A stretch of DNA of 64,000 nt from an uncultured Bartonella sp. (GCF_946479275.1 NZ_CAMLFE010000006.1:1-64000); one strand, 5' to 3'; positions 27,356-37,891 are shown, numbered from the stretch's first letter. Program-made: numbers and translations. The notes: generated by a model from the letters alone, not told the origin.

Positions 27356-28510
27356 ATGCAAGAGTTCAGTTTCGATGCGGTGCCTTCGCTGACTGTCGAA
27401 TGGGGAGGTGCACAGCGTTTGGGAGAATTTATTGGACGCCATTATCGAGAGCGCAAAGCGCTTATTGTCACTGATAATAGTCTTCATCAATCGGGCGTTC
27501 TGGAACAATCGAAATTGTCTTTGGAACAGGCCGGATTCAAGGTTGCTGTGTTTGACAAAGTTGTTGCTGATCCGCCGGAAAATATTGTGCTTGAATGCGT
27601 CGAAAAAGCAAAAGCGGCAGGCATTGACATTGTTATCGGCTTTGGTGGCGGCTCCTCTATGGATGTTGCCAAACTTTCAGCGGTACTTATCCGTTCCGAT
27701 CAAAAATTGCAGGATCTTTACGGCATCGGAAAAGTGAAGGGCAAGCGTCTGCCTTTGATCCAGATACCAACGACGGCGGGCACCGGTTCAGAATCGACCA
27801 ACATTACGATTTTGACTACAGGCGAAACAACCAAAATGGGTGTTGTTGCCAATGAGCTTTATGCCGATCGTGTTCTTCTCGATGGTGAGCTCACGATTGG
27901 TTTGCCAAAACTTCAAACGGCAGCAACCGGTATTGATGCAATGGTTCACGCTATTGAAGCCTATACGGGAAAATTGAAGAAGAATCCGCTTTCCGATGCG
28001 TTTGCCCGCGAAGCATTAAGATTGTTGTCGGCAAATATTGTAGCGGCTTGCAATAATGGACATGATAAGAAAGCGCGGCAGGCGATGTTGCTTGGTGCAA
28101 ATCTGGCAGGGCAGGCTTTTGCCAATTCGCCGGTTGGTGCGGTTCATGCTTTGGCTTACCCGCTGGGCGGGCATTATCATTTGCCACATGGCCTTACCAA
28201 TGCACTGATGCTAGCGCCTGTGCTGCGGTTTAATATGAAGGCTGCGGCCCCCCTTTACGCCGAACTTGGCGACGTTGTGGGGACGCATGTAAAAGGCACA
28301 GAAATAGAACGCTCCAAAGCCTTTGTCGAATTCATGGAAAAGTTGATGAGACAAACAGGTGCACCACGCCATTTGAAGGAAGTGGGTGTTACCGATAACA
28401 GTTTGGCATTGCTAGCGCACGACGCAATGAAACAAACAAGATTGCTTGTCAACAATCCTGTGGAAGTTAAAGAAGCAGATGCTCTCGAACTTTATCGGCA
28501 AGCTTTCTGA
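27356..28510 (+). CDS. Iron-containing alcohol dehydrogenase
   Basis: 384 residues from the ATG at 27356 (GAGGAGG just upstream; an upstream start at 27296 is inside the hairpin region). Group III Fe-ADH with the coenzyme loop GFGGGSSMDVAK (95-106) and iron ligands D194, H198 (GIDAMVHAIEAY), H264 and H278 (HALAYPLGGHYHLPHG). Next to gabD, a 4-hydroxybutyrate dehydrogenase is the best guess: 4-hydroxybutyrate to succinate semialdehyde to succinate. Other small alcohols are possible. Confidence 0.88.
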   Translation: MQEFSFDAVPSLTVEWGGAQRLGEFIGRHYRERKALIVTDNSLHQSGVLEQSKLSLEQAGFKVAVFDKVVADPPENIVLECVEKAKAAGIDIVIGFGGGSSMDVAKLSAVLIRSDQKLQDLYGIGKVKGKRLPLIQIPTTAGTGSESTNITILTTGETTKMGVVANELYADRVLLDGELTIGLPKLQTAATGIDAMVHAIEAYTGKLKKNPLSDAFAREALRLLSANIVAACNNGHDKKARQAMLLGANLAGQAFANSPVGAVHALAYPLGGHYHLPHGLTNALMLAPVLRFNMKAAAPLYAELGDVVGTHVKGTEIERSKAFVEFMEKLMRQTGAPRHLKEVGVTDNSLALLAHDAMKQTRLLVNNPVEVKEADALELYRQAF

Positions 28511-29209
28511 TTAAAGCTGTCTCTCCTGTTGATGTGAAAACAGTCTCATAAACCGCTAAAAAGCTGGCTATGAGATTTTTGCACCTTAGACTGCGTAAGA
28601 ATGTCAGGGATTGCCGTTTTTGATAGAATCCATGTGTCGAAAAAATCTTCGCGATCAAACGGCCGATTGCATCATTTGGCAATTGATTGTTTGTTTTTGA
28701 GCTTTAGACAGCAGTTTGATTTTCTTCCATTCATGACAACAAGTTTGATCATTGATTGGATGGTCAAACCGATAAAATAGCTGACGCTCTATAAGCCGTT
28801 TCGCCATTCCAGCTCGGAGGCGAAGGTTGAAAACGCGCAAAAGCAACAGAAATAGCTCTTAAGTATAATTAGCGAGTGTTATTGCCACGAGAATTACTAT
28901 TAACAAAGGGGCGTGGCGAAACGGGAATTCTTGATCAGAAGAAGATGCGGCTTGGAAATTGAGCTCGGAATTTTGTCAACGAACTCAAGTTGATGAATAT
29001 GAGTGTGGCGGCCAAAGAGAATTCGGGTGCAAAGCGGGGCGAAAGCTGAAGGCTTGCAGACCTCTTTGACCGGAGCATTTGATATCGATTTCCAAGGGGA
29101 AAAGAAAACGGGCAAACAAACCGGATGCTTTTACTGGTATTGTATATTGTGGTGCCCGTTATCTTGAATTCGATTTAGAAATATTTGCTATTTTTTTCCG
29201 TTTCTTAAT
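28511..29209. other. Gap between two convergent genes
   Basis: About 700 bp with only short frames lacking ribosome sites and recognisable products. No terminator or repeat was recognised. Possibly an eroded gene, but I could not identify one. Confidence 0.45.
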
Positions 29210-30532
29210 CTAACGGCTGATTGACTCCAATGTGCGACCACGCGTTTCTTCACCAAGCACAATGATAATGATAGCAACTGCAAGGAGTACGCCGGTAAAC
29301 ATAATGAAGACGCTGGAAAAGGCGTTTGCACCTGCTGTCATCATTTGCGTGACAACCATAGGGGCGACAATGCCGCCAATCCGGCCGATAGCAGAAGCCC
29401 AACCGGAACCGAAAGCGCGAATATTGGCGGGATATTGCTCGGGTGTGTATGAATACAGAACACCCCATGCACCGAGGTTGAAAAATGACAGCAAACATCC
29501 CCACAAGATGATCAAACCATCGGACGTTGCCTGACCAAAAAAATAGGCACATATGGCACAAGCGGCAATGAAGCCCGATAGAGTTGCCTTGCGCCCCAGC
29601 TTTTCAATCAACCAGGCTGCGGCCATGTAACCGGGTAGTTGTGCCAGAATAAGGATCAAAGTGTATTTTGATGATTTGACAATGCTGAAGCCGTGTTGCT
29701 CCAATAAGCTTGGAAGCCAAGTGAAAATGCCGTAATAGGAATAGACAATTCCGAACCATATGAGCCACAGCATGATTGTGCGCTTGGCAAGACCGCTCGA
29801 CCATAATTGTGTGAAAGATACGTTGTGTTTTTCGGCAACGGGGGCAACTTCAATTTTTTCCACAACCGGAATGCCTGCCTCTTTTTCAAGACGGCATACG
29901 ATTTTATGAGCCTCTTCGATACGCCCGCGATTAATGAGGTAGGGGATAGATTCCGGAATTTTACGCCAGATATAGAACACATAGAGCGCCGGTATGCCGC
30001 AGAGGATGAAAGCTATTTGCCAGCCATAAGCGGGAATAATAAAAAATGCGACCAACGCGGCGAGCAGCCAGCCCAGACCCCAGAAGCTTTCCAATAAAAC
30101 GATGAACCGCCCGCGCACGCGTGCCGGTACATATTCACTGACGAGACTGACAGCAACCGGCAATTGTCCGCCGAGACCGAAGCCGACAACAAAGCGGAAA
30201 ACCAATAGCCATGTCAAATCCGGTGCCAAGCCACAAAGGGCAGTGGCTATACTGTATACAACCAATGTTGTGGCAAAAACTGTTTTACGGCCGATCCTGT
30301 CGGCAATTCCACCGGCCAATACGGCTCCGATAGCCATCCCGACAAAACCGATACTGACGACCCAAGCCTTTTCCGGAGCCGTCAGCTGCCAACTTTGCGA
30401 CAAACGCGGCATGATAAAAGCGATAAGGCCGGTGTCCATAGCATCAAACATCCAGCCCAAGCCGGTAACCACCAACAATCGGTAGTGAAACCGGCCGAGT
30501 GGCAGACGTTGCACGCGAGAAACGAGATCCAT
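29210..30532 (-). CDS. MFS transporter (metabolite:H+ symporter type, NiaP-like)
   Basis: 440 residues from the ATG at 30532, preceded by AAGAGGAT; a frame from 30586 adds 18 unlikely residues. Twelve hydrophobic segments, motif A between TM2 and TM3 (GGIADRIGRKTVF), the TM5-6 PESIPYLINRGR segment and the C-terminal ETRGRTLESI typical of sugar/organic-acid/NiaP-type porters. The long central loop (EKIEVAPVAEKHNVS) also fits. The substrate cannot be told: aromatic acids, nicotinate or other carboxylates are candidates. Confidence 0.85.
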   Translation of the reverse strand: MDLVSRVQRLPLGRFHYRLLVVTGLGWMFDAMDTGLIAFIMPRLSQSWQLTAPEKAWVVSIGFVGMAIGAVLAGGIADRIGRKTVFATTLVVYSIATALCGLAPDLTWLLVFRFVVGFGLGGQLPVAVSLVSEYVPARVRGRFIVLLESFWGLGWLLAALVAFFIIPAYGWQIAFILCGIPALYVFYIWRKIPESIPYLINRGRIEEAHKIVCRLEKEAGIPVVEKIEVAPVAEKHNVSFTQLWSSGLAKRTIMLWLIWFGIVYSYYGIFTWLPSLLEQHGFSIVKSSKYTLILILAQLPGYMAAAWLIEKLGRKATLSGFIAACAICAYFFGQATSDGLIILWGCLLSFFNLGAWGVLYSYTPEQYPANIRAFGSGWASAIGRIGGIVAPMVVTQMMTAGANAFSSVFIMFTGVLLAVAIIIIVLGEETRGRTLESISR

Positions 30533-30947
30533 TATATCCTCTTCCCGGAATTGAAAAACATGATGCGAATTTTTATTTATAAACAACCTGATATAATTAT
30601 CAATTAATATTTTAATACATAATAAAAAAATTATAATACATATATATATTTTTATAAAAAACTATAATAAGTGTATATTTTTTGAATTTTGTTCTGTGAC
30701 TGCTAATCAGGATGAAAAGTAAAGGAGAAGGTATTCCCGACAAATATAGGAGGTGTAAAAAAGCGGGTGGAATAATCAATTCTTCGGGGAAAGTGAAACA
30801 ACAGAAAAGCGCAATAACCGAAAAACAGAAATCACAAGGCATATCAAAATTTGCAGCGTTCGTGAAGCAAGGACGAACCGAAAAGGATGTGGTTCAAGAT
30901 TGCCGAAAATGATTTGGTTGGCACATTGCTGCATTCGGATTGCTATT
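30533..30947. other. A+T-rich gap
   Basis: Promoter region of the MFS gene and 3' flank of tonB. 30587-30690 is strongly A+T-rich. A 66-codon plus-strand frame at 30712-30912 is lysine/glutamine-rich with no clear ribosome site; I do not call it a gene. Confidence 0.5.
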
Positions 30948-31715
30948 CTAGCGAACTTCGACAGGCACGGTCAGAGAGCTATTCCAACCTTCCGGTGGTG
31001 TGGGAATAGGGCTTGATTTTCTGACGATTTGCAAAGCCAGATCATCAATAGCGTGATCGCCGGAAGAGCGTGACGTGCGAGCGCTGGTAATGTTACCTTT
31101 CTGGTCGAAACTGAAAGTAACATATGACGTCGAACGGCTGGATGTGGTCGGCTTTTTCGAACGCGATGCGATAAGCGCGATACGCCGTTGTACCTTGTTT
31201 TGCCATGACGAAACGAGCCGCCCGTCACCACCGAATACGCGATTGGTTGTGGGGGCTGCGTAAGTTGGCCCTTTCTTTGCAACAATCTCGGGGCCTGAGG
31301 CCTTTTGCGAGACATCAGCCTTTTTAACGTCTTTTTTGGGCTCGACTTTACGGGCTTCAACTTTCGGCTTTTTGACTTCTTTTTTCGGCTCCGGCTTTTT
31401 TACCTCTTCTACCATTTCGGATTTTTGTGGTTCGGGTTCCGGCTTTGCCTCTTCTTCCTTCGGCTCTACTTTTTCCTCTTCCTTCTCCTGAACCGTTTCT
31501 TCTTTTATCACTTCAGAAACATGTTCCGTTTCCGGTGCCATAGGCTCTTCAGCAAATTCAAGCATGATTGCCTCTTGCCCACCTCTTACAACATTGGGAT
31601 CTCCGCGCATGGCACTTGCCCAAAAGCCCAAACCTGTATAGACAGAAAGGACAAGGATAGTAGCTCCCACCCAAAGCGGGAGATTATTCGGTTCATGTGT
31701 CTCTAAATTCGTCAT
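30948..31715 (-). CDS. tonB: TonB family energy-transducing protein
   Basis: 255 residues with the TonB layout: a short cytoplasmic N-terminus, one membrane anchor (about 14-33), a long periplasmic stalk rich in Glu, Lys and Pro (about 60-140, many EPKKEVKKP-like units) and a C-terminal TonB fold (SSWQNKVQRRIALIASRSK, YVTFSFDQKGNITSARTSRSSGDHAIDDLALQIVRKSSPIPTPPE in part). It links inner-membrane proton force (ExbBD, not in this window) to outer-membrane iron/heme receptors. Single gene; no iron box seen in front of it. Confidence 0.88.
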   Translation of the reverse strand: MTNLETHEPNNLPLWVGATILVLSVYTGLGFWASAMRGDPNVVRGGQEAIMLEFAEEPMAPETEHVSEVIKEETVQEKEEEKVEPKEEEAKPEPEPQKSEMVEEVKKPEPKKEVKKPKVEARKVEPKKDVKKADVSQKASGPEIVAKKGPTYAAPTTNRVFGGDGRLVSSWQNKVQRRIALIASRSKKPTTSSRSTSYVTFSFDQKGNITSARTSRSSGDHAIDDLALQIVRKSSPIPTPPEGWNSSLTVPVEVR

Positions 31716-32338
31716 TTATACGCTGCACCCGAAAGCTCGCAAGTCTAATAGACGGAGCCGAAATTCCTTACAACTTACAGTATTTTTCTCATAAATCCTG
31801 TTTTTCATGGTCTCATTGTTTTTCCATGGGGAATAACAGAGCTTCCTCAGTTTTATCCGTTCGATTGCTTTTCAACAATTCAACAAACTTGTCCGCCTAA
31901 AAGCTTCAAAGCTCGTTGTCATCAATGTGCAATCCCCCAACTTTCTTCATCCGTTGCACCTTGCAAAAATTGTTCACATTGCTTTAGATAACAAGCCAAT
32001 TGCTGCCCCTCGCAATGCAATTTTTACTCTTTAATCATCTGGATGAAGTGAAGTCACCGTCATTCCTTCTCGTTCCATTTTCCCATTTGTGGGTGGTCAA
32101 AAAGCCAAGCTTTCAGGAAAAACAAAAATACATGATATTTTTAATCAACTTAAATATTTTGACTTCCTTGTCAAGAGACTTTGTCGTTTGCTTTAACGTG
32201 TTGAGGGGAAACAAGCTTGTGGTTGATAAATGATTGAAGGGGTAAACGGGGAGCCATTTTAAAAATGTGGATCGCGTCTTCTTCCAACAAAACCTTTGTA
32301 AAACAGGCGTCTTACCGGAAAACGAGCGGTTCACCATT
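31716..32338. other. Gap between tonB and the VOC gene
   Basis: More than 600 bp of non-coding DNA. Short frames here (for example 32000-32233 plus) have no features of real genes. The tonB promoter should be near the left end. Confidence 0.45.
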
Positions 32339-32369
32339 AAAACACGCGTATTATTCGAATACGTGTTTT
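32339..32369 (-). terminator. Probable terminator of the VOC gene
   Basis: Imperfect stem AAAACACG(CG)TATT / AATACGTGTTTT; on the minus strand it ends with TTTTAA. It lies about 80 bp beyond the VOC stop codon. Confidence 0.55.
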
Positions 32370-32450
32370 ATAAGCTTGTGGAAAAGAGTTGCAGTTTTGC
32401 AGCTCGTAAAACCCGACGGATTTTGAAATGCCTATCGGACGGATTTAATT

Positions 32451-33401
32451 TCACCGGTCTTTTTCAAAAAATTCCAACACCGTACCGGTTGCGTATTCGG
32501 GAGCGATAACAATGTGTTTTTCGTTTATCTCGTTAAATGGGATTGCACTTAATTCTAGCGCACGCTTTGTCTTACCAAGATTTTTTACGTAAATAGCAAG
32601 ACCGGCATAAGCATTCCGAGCGACTTTTTCGATATTGAAGGATGGGAAATGGCGTTGATAACTTTCCTCTGACAATATGCGAATGGTTGCCGAATTTTTT
32701 CCGGTTGTAATAATGATACGATCAGCTTCCTGTTTGACCTTTCCGTCTTTGAAAAGACGTGCATAGCGTTCTCCGGTCTCTTTCGGTGAAGATGATAATA
32801 AAGTTATAGCTTTAAGGCCGATTGCGCCGTTTTTGTGTGTCATCAATTCGGGGCGCCAAACCATATCGCGGCTTTTGTGTTCACACATGAACACCAGTCC
32901 ATTGGGCACTTCGCTTTTTTTAAAAGCGACTGTGGAAAATGCGGCAATACCCGTTTTCCCATCGGGTAACTCTACCGGTCTGGAAAAATTTTGCACCTCG
33001 GTCACATCAAAACCTAATTGGACCAGATTTTCTTTCGCCGCAAGTGCACTGCCAATACGTCCGGCAATAGCGTAAAGGCCTTCACCATATGTTTCGAGGT
33101 TATGTTTTTTGTCGCGATTGGCCGGCGTCTCTTCTACAATGCCTAAAAGTTCAAAATAATCGTCCGGAAATATAACGGTATAATTGGCTGTGCCTTGTTC
33201 TTTGCTATGAAGCCCGCGAGGTGACAGGGTAAAACCCAGTCGGCGAAAGCAATCAGCGCTTTTTTCAAGATTTTTTGCCAATATAAAAACGTGGTCTATG
33301 CCTTTAACCGGATGATGATAGGTGGCTGATGACGTTTGATCGGTCGAAATCGAGACTTCATCCAAATTTGCAGCTTTTGACGATTTCTGGGTGTGAGGCA
33401 T
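32451..33401 (-). CDS. VOC-superfamily (glyoxalase-like) protein
   Basis: 316 residues with two vicinal-oxygen-chelate modules. The first starts at KGIDHVFILAKNLEKSADCFRRLGF (about 33-57), carrying the metal-type His, and includes DYFELLGI with a Glu ligand; the second half (GLKAITLLSSSPKETGERYARLF and later AYAGLAIYVKNL) is more divergent. This arrangement matches the Glyoxalase_3 group (PF13468-like), whose substrates are mostly unknown. A Ser/Thr-rich N-terminal extension of about 30 residues precedes the fold. Confidence 0.78.
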   Translation of the reverse strand: MPHTQKSSKAANLDEVSISTDQTSSATYHHPVKGIDHVFILAKNLEKSADCFRRLGFTLSPRGLHSKEQGTANYTVIFPDDYFELLGIVEETPANRDKKHNLETYGEGLYAIAGRIGSALAAKENLVQLGFDVTEVQNFSRPVELPDGKTGIAAFSTVAFKKSEVPNGLVFMCEHKSRDMVWRPELMTHKNGAIGLKAITLLSSSPKETGERYARLFKDGKVKQEADRIIITTGKNSATIRILSEESYQRHFPSFNIEKVARNAYAGLAIYVKNLGKTKRALELSAIPFNEINEKHIVIAPEYATGTVLEFFEKDR

Positions 33402-34190
33402 TATTGCATCCTGATTTTTTGGGATATTTCAAAACTATCATGGAAAATTGAATGCTAACGAGCCAAATTCATGCCGAATTGCTCGAATTTTTGAATAAAA
33501 TTTCCTTGGCCTCGTCCGGTTTTAAAAATCTATATCCGGAAAGCCCTGATCTTCTTCCCTTACGTCACAGTGGCAAAGTGGAGAAACTCTTAAAGGACAG
33601 GCGTCCGCGGCTTGCAGAAAAAATCATTGAATGAAATCGGAAAAACGCGTGCCGGGATTGACTAACGTAGCTGGTTTGCAAGTGATTGAACGGGGATATT
33701 TGCGTTCGCCACAGGGTAGCCGCCACCCACATAATGCTCGAATGTTGTTATAGTCATATGCGCTTAAGACCTTCCGCCCCTTTTGTGGTGCATGCGCAAT
33801 CTTGGTTGAAAAGTGGCAGTTGAACGATAGTGAATATCCATCTAGTTTCTCTCAAACAAAACACCTGAATTTCGGATGTAAAAGGCATGAAGAATATGTT
33901 TTTCAATTTTTTATAAAAAACAAATTATACGAGTATTAATTTCCAATCTTTCAAATAAATAAAGAATAAATTTTTAATTTTTTAAAAAGTTCAAAAGTGG
34001 CATCCGTTTAAAAATTCAATTGGGGCTTTATTCTTGTGTCCAATGAATTTTCAAACCGTTCAGGTGTGTTGTGAGAGCTAAGTGTCAAATTGTCTTGAAC
34101 AAGACGATAAAAGATCACTCGGGCGGGGTTGAATGAAAACGAGATATTGAAATTTTAAAAAGGCGCAACGAACCGAAGGACCGCACCGAA
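33402..34190. other. Gap upstream of the peptide ABC operon
   Basis: Contains one 60-codon plus-strand frame (33452-33634) preceded by GGAAAATTGA, with a helix-like, charged sequence (HAELLEFLNKISL..., KVEKLLKDRRPRLAEKIIE). It could be a small gene or a C-terminal remnant but matches nothing I know. The rest, A+T-rich around 33890-34010, shows no structure. Confidence 0.4.
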
Positions 34191-35819
34191 ATGAAAAATT
34201 TGATAAAAAAATTGCTTATTGCTTCATCTGTTGTTTCTGTCCTTTCCGTTGGCATGTCGGCGCTTGAGGCAGCAGAACCGGTAGAAGGCGGGACACTCAT
34301 TTATCTCGACAAACAGGTCCATACCAATCTTTATTCGCCGCTTGCAGGTACCTATACAAATGGCGGCATTCTCAACCAGATTACTGACCGCCTGACTTAT
34401 CAAAATCCGCAAACGCTTGAAATTGAACCATGGCTTGCCAAATCATGGTCGTTCAATGACGATAAAACGGTTTATGAATTCAAATTGCGCGAGGGTGTCA
34501 CCTTTTCTGACGGAACCCCGCTTGATGCTGCAATTGTTGCCAAAAATTTCGACACCTATGGCCTAGGTAATAAAGATTTGCATCAACCGGTTTCGGAAGT
34601 GGTCAACAATTACGACCATAGCGAAGTTGTTGATCCCTTGACTGTGCGGTTTTATTTCAAGCGCCCGTCACCCGGTTTTTTGCAGGCAACCTCGACGATC
34701 AATTCCGGAATTGTTTCACCAAAAACATTGGCACTTTCCTTTGATGCCATGGGAAATGCAACGAAAATTATCGGCACAGGACCATTCTATGTCGAGAGTG
34801 AAACACTCGGCAAAGAGATCATCCTGAAGGTTCGTAAGGATTATAACTGGGCACCGGAAAAATCGGCTCATCAGGGGCGCGCATATCTTGACGAGTTGAA
34901 ATATCTGACTGTTCCGGAAGATAGCGTGCGTATTGGCGCTTTGATTGCCGGACAAGCCAATTTTATCCGACAGTTGCAAGCCTATGACGAGGAGCGTGTC
35001 AAAAAGTCGGGAAATATTGTCTATTCGGTTGGCACACGCGGCATCAATAATTCGATTATGTTTCGCCCCGATAATGAACTTGTAGCCGATTTAAAAGTAA
35101 GACAGGCATTGCGTTTTGCCACCAACAGGCCGGAAATTCTCAAAACGCTTTATTCTTCAAATTATCCGTTGGCGACATCTGTGATGGCGCATAATGCGTT
35201 CGGTTATTCAGACCAAAGTGCAAAACTTCAATTCGATCAAGCGAAAGCCGAAGCGCTTCTTGATGAAGCCGGTTTCAAAACGGGACCGGATGGCATTCGT
35301 GAAAGAAACGGAAAGAAGCTTGTTCTTGGAGCTTATGAAGCCGTCCAACAGCCACAAAGCAAAGCGATGCTGCAGTTGATTGCCCAACAATGGAAGCGCG
35401 TCGGCGTCATTTTGAATGTCAAAGCCTATGATGGAACCAATGCAGTGATTGACAATCTTGATCCGCAAAAAACACCGGTTATGCCTCATATGGTCGGACG
35501 GGCCGACCCTGATGTCTTGAAAAGCCTGTTTTATCCAAAAAATCGCGATGCACTCTTACAAAAGGGTGGTTTGAGCGACAAAGTGGTTAGCTTTGTCGAT
35601 AACAAGCTGAACAAGCAACTGGAAGATATTTCGGCAGAAACCGATCCGGTCAAACGCAATGAAGATGTAGTTGCTGCAACCGATTATATTCTCGATCAGG
35701 CGTATGCCATTCCGATTTTTGAAGAACCGCAGGTCTATGGCGGCTCGGTTAAAGTCAAAGGGGTTGGTTTTGAATCAGTTGGTCGTCCGAGTTTTTATAA
35801 TAGCTGGATAGAAAAATAA
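34191..35819 (+). CDS. Peptide/nickel-type ABC transporter substrate-binding protein
   Basis: 542 residues of the SBP_bac_5 family. The signal peptide (LLIASSVVSVLSVGMSALEA, cut near AEP) has no lipobox. Family blocks follow: WLAKSWSFNDDKTVYEFKLREGVTFSDGTPL (about 80-110), a central IGTGPFYV, VRQALRFATNRPEI and the C-terminal DYILDQAYAIPIFEEPQVYG. It is the first gene of a four-component importer with two permeases and a double ATPase downstream. The ligand is probably a short peptide or small cationic compound; sequence alone does not tell. Confidence 0.92.
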   Translation: MKNLIKKLLIASSVVSVLSVGMSALEAAEPVEGGTLIYLDKQVHTNLYSPLAGTYTNGGILNQITDRLTYQNPQTLEIEPWLAKSWSFNDDKTVYEFKLREGVTFSDGTPLDAAIVAKNFDTYGLGNKDLHQPVSEVVNNYDHSEVVDPLTVRFYFKRPSPGFLQATSTINSGIVSPKTLALSFDAMGNATKIIGTGPFYVESETLGKEIILKVRKDYNWAPEKSAHQGRAYLDELKYLTVPEDSVRIGALIAGQANFIRQLQAYDEERVKKSGNIVYSVGTRGINNSIMFRPDNELVADLKVRQALRFATNRPEILKTLYSSNYPLATSVMAHNAFGYSDQSAKLQFDQAKAEALLDEAGFKTGPDGIRERNGKKLVLGAYEAVQQPQSKAMLQLIAQQWKRVGVILNVKAYDGTNAVIDNLDPQKTPVMPHMVGRADPDVLKSLFYPKNRDALLQKGGLSDKVVSFVDNKLNKQLEDISAETDPVKRNEDVVAATDYILDQAYAIPIFEEPQVYGGSVKVKGVGFESVGRPSFYNSWIEK

Positions 35820-36089
35820 CATTAGTCACGCTTTGAGCCCTGCGTTTTGAAAAGCACATGAAAATCTTTCTGGAGCGGAGCAATTTTAAAAACGGCTTGA
35901 TGAAAAAGGCAGTTTAAAAAACGGGCGTCCCTCAGAAAATAAAAATGCCGCCAATGTGTTTGAACCCATCTATCATTTTGTTTTTTGAAAGTTCAGTGCG
36001 TTTTGTCCGGTGTCGGTTTTACCCCGTCTCTCGTCGAAAAATCCAAGACCGGACGAGAGGACGAGACCGGAAAACCAAGAAGGTTTATA

Positions 36090-37031
36090 ATGCTTAAAAT
36101 CGGTTTCTATCGTCTTTTACAAGCCATCGTGGTGCTCTGGGCGGCTTTTACTGCGACTTTCATTTTGTTGCAAATTCTTCCCGGTGACGCGATTTTAATC
36201 AAGTTCCTCAATCCGGAATATGGGTTGAACGCCAGTGAAATTGCCAATCTGCGCGCCAATTACGGCATTGACGAACCTAAAATTATCCAATATTTCAAAA
36301 CGATAGGCAATTTTTTAAACGGAGATTTAGGCTATTCGGTGCAAGCCGGGGTTCCGGTTTCCGATCTTATTGTTACAAATTTGCCAGCCACTTTGAAACT
36401 TGCCGGATTGGGATTTCTAGCCGCACTGATACTGGCTTTTCTTATTGCTCTATTGTTCAGTTTTTCGCCATTCCAGTGGTTACGAAACGTATTTTTCGGC
36501 TTACCCGGTCTTTTTCTTGCAATTCCACTTTTCTGGCTCGGTATCGTGCTTGTGCAGATATTCTCTTTCTATCTGGGGTGGATTTCCGTCATTGTTCCCG
36601 GTCCCATAGAAGCGATGATTTTGCCGGTTGCTGCCCTAGCCATTCCGATATCGGCTCCGCTTGCACAAATTCTGATGCGTTCGCTTGATGAAATCGAATT
36701 AAGTCCTTTCATCATGGTCTTGAAATCAAAAGGGGCTTCCCGTCTTCGTATTCTTGTTTGCCATTGTCTGCGCAATTGCGCACTACCGGTTTTGACGATT
36801 GCAGGATTGCTGTTCGGCGAATTGATAAGTGGTGCAGTGGTAACCGAAACGGTCTTCGGTTTGAACGGCATCGGCAAAATAACCGAACAGGCTGTCCGCT
36901 CGCAGGATGTCAGCGTTCTTCAGGCCGTTGTCGTGGTTTCATCAGCGGCTTTTGTATTTATCAATCTCGTCATAGATCTGTTTTTTCCGTTAATCGACCC
37001 GCGGCTTAAACAAAAAAGCTGGAGACGTTAA
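36090..37031 (+). CDS. ABC transporter permease, DppB type
   Basis: 313 residues from the ATG at 36090 (AAGAAGG upstream); a frame from 35985 would add 35 residues that do not resemble the family. The N-terminus LKIGFYRLLQAIVVLWAAFTATFILLQILPGD is characteristic of DppB/OppB, and the EAA-like loop (KSKGASRLRILVCHCLRNCALP) is at about 213-234. It follows the binding-protein gene by 270 bp and abuts the next permease, whose ATG immediately follows this stop. Confidence 0.93.
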   Translation: MLKIGFYRLLQAIVVLWAAFTATFILLQILPGDAILIKFLNPEYGLNASEIANLRANYGIDEPKIIQYFKTIGNFLNGDLGYSVQAGVPVSDLIVTNLPATLKLAGLGFLAALILAFLIALLFSFSPFQWLRNVFFGLPGLFLAIPLFWLGIVLVQIFSFYLGWISVIVPGPIEAMILPVAALAIPISAPLAQILMRSLDEIELSPFIMVLKSKGASRLRILVCHCLRNCALPVLTIAGLLFGELISGAVVTETVFGLNGIGKITEQAVRSQDVSVLQAVVVVSSAAFVFINLVIDLFFPLIDPRLKQKSWRR

Positions 37032-37889
37032 ATGAGTAAAAGTAACTTAGTTGACATCCCGAATTATCCGCAAAAAACAAAAATTTGGACGATCAAACGG
37101 AAAGACCCCGGTCTTGTCATTGCTATCGCTATTCTGGTTGTCGCATTTTTATTTGTTGTTATGCCGTCTCTATTTACTTCCTATAGTCCGGTTGATGAAG
37201 TGGGCGAGCATTTAAGCGCGCCGAATTTTTCCCATATCTTCGGAACGGATGAATTGGGGCGCGATCTTTATGCACGTATTGTTTATGGTGCCGTCCATTC
37301 ATTAAGCGGTGCTCTGGCTGCGGTGCTCTTCGGTTTTATTTTCGGCGGTTTTCTCGGACTTGTTTCGGGAAGTATCGGCGGCCTTGTTGACACAATTATC
37401 ATGCGCATTGTCGACGTACTTTTGTCCATTCCCTCCCTGCTTTTATCATTAAGCGTAATAACGCTTATGGGCTTTGGAAGTTTGCAAGTTGCTGTAGCAG
37501 TCGGCGTCACGTCGGTTGCGGGTTTTTCAAGGCTTATGCGGGCAGAAGTGGCGCGTATCAAAAGCCTTGATTATATTGAAGCTGCCTATGGTTCAGGCGC
37601 AACATTTTTTGCCGTTATCCGGCGTCATATTCTGCCCAATGCGTTTTATACAGTTATGAGCTATGCAGCACTGCAATTCGGTCATGCCTTGTTGCAAATT
37701 GCTACTTTGGGGTTTCTCGGGTTCGGTGTCGAACCGCCAACACCCGAATGGGGGCTCATTATCGCCGAAGGGCGCAATTATATTGCAACCGGTTGGTGGT
37801 TGACGACAATTCCAGGCCTTGTCACCATTGCCGTGGTGTTGAGTTTTAATCGTATCAGCCGCTTGTTCAGCGCGAAGGGCAGGTGGTAA
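37032..37889 (+). CDS. ABC transporter permease, DppC type
   Basis: 285 residues. The N-terminal segment has the typical FGTDELGRDLYARIVYGAVHSL motif (about 72-93), then five membrane helices, and the EAA-like loop is at EAAYGSGATFFAVIRRHILPNA. Its start codon directly follows the upstream permease stop, indicating translational coupling. Confidence 0.94.
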   Translation: MSKSNLVDIPNYPQKTKIWTIKRKDPGLVIAIAILVVAFLFVVMPSLFTSYSPVDEVGEHLSAPNFSHIFGTDELGRDLYARIVYGAVHSLSGALAAVLFGFIFGGFLGLVSGSIGGLVDTIIMRIVDVLLSIPSLLLSLSVITLMGFGSLQVAVAVGVTSVAGFSRLMRAEVARIKSLDYIEAAYGSGATFFAVIRRHILPNAFYTVMSYAALQFGHALLQIATLGFLGFGVEPPTPEWGLIIAEGRNYIATGWWLTTIPGLVTIAVVLSFNRISRLFSAKGRW

Positions 37890-37891
37890 AA

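Noticed and set aside
30712-30912. 66-codon Lys/Gln-rich frame
   Set aside because: No convincing ribosome site and low-complexity sequence.
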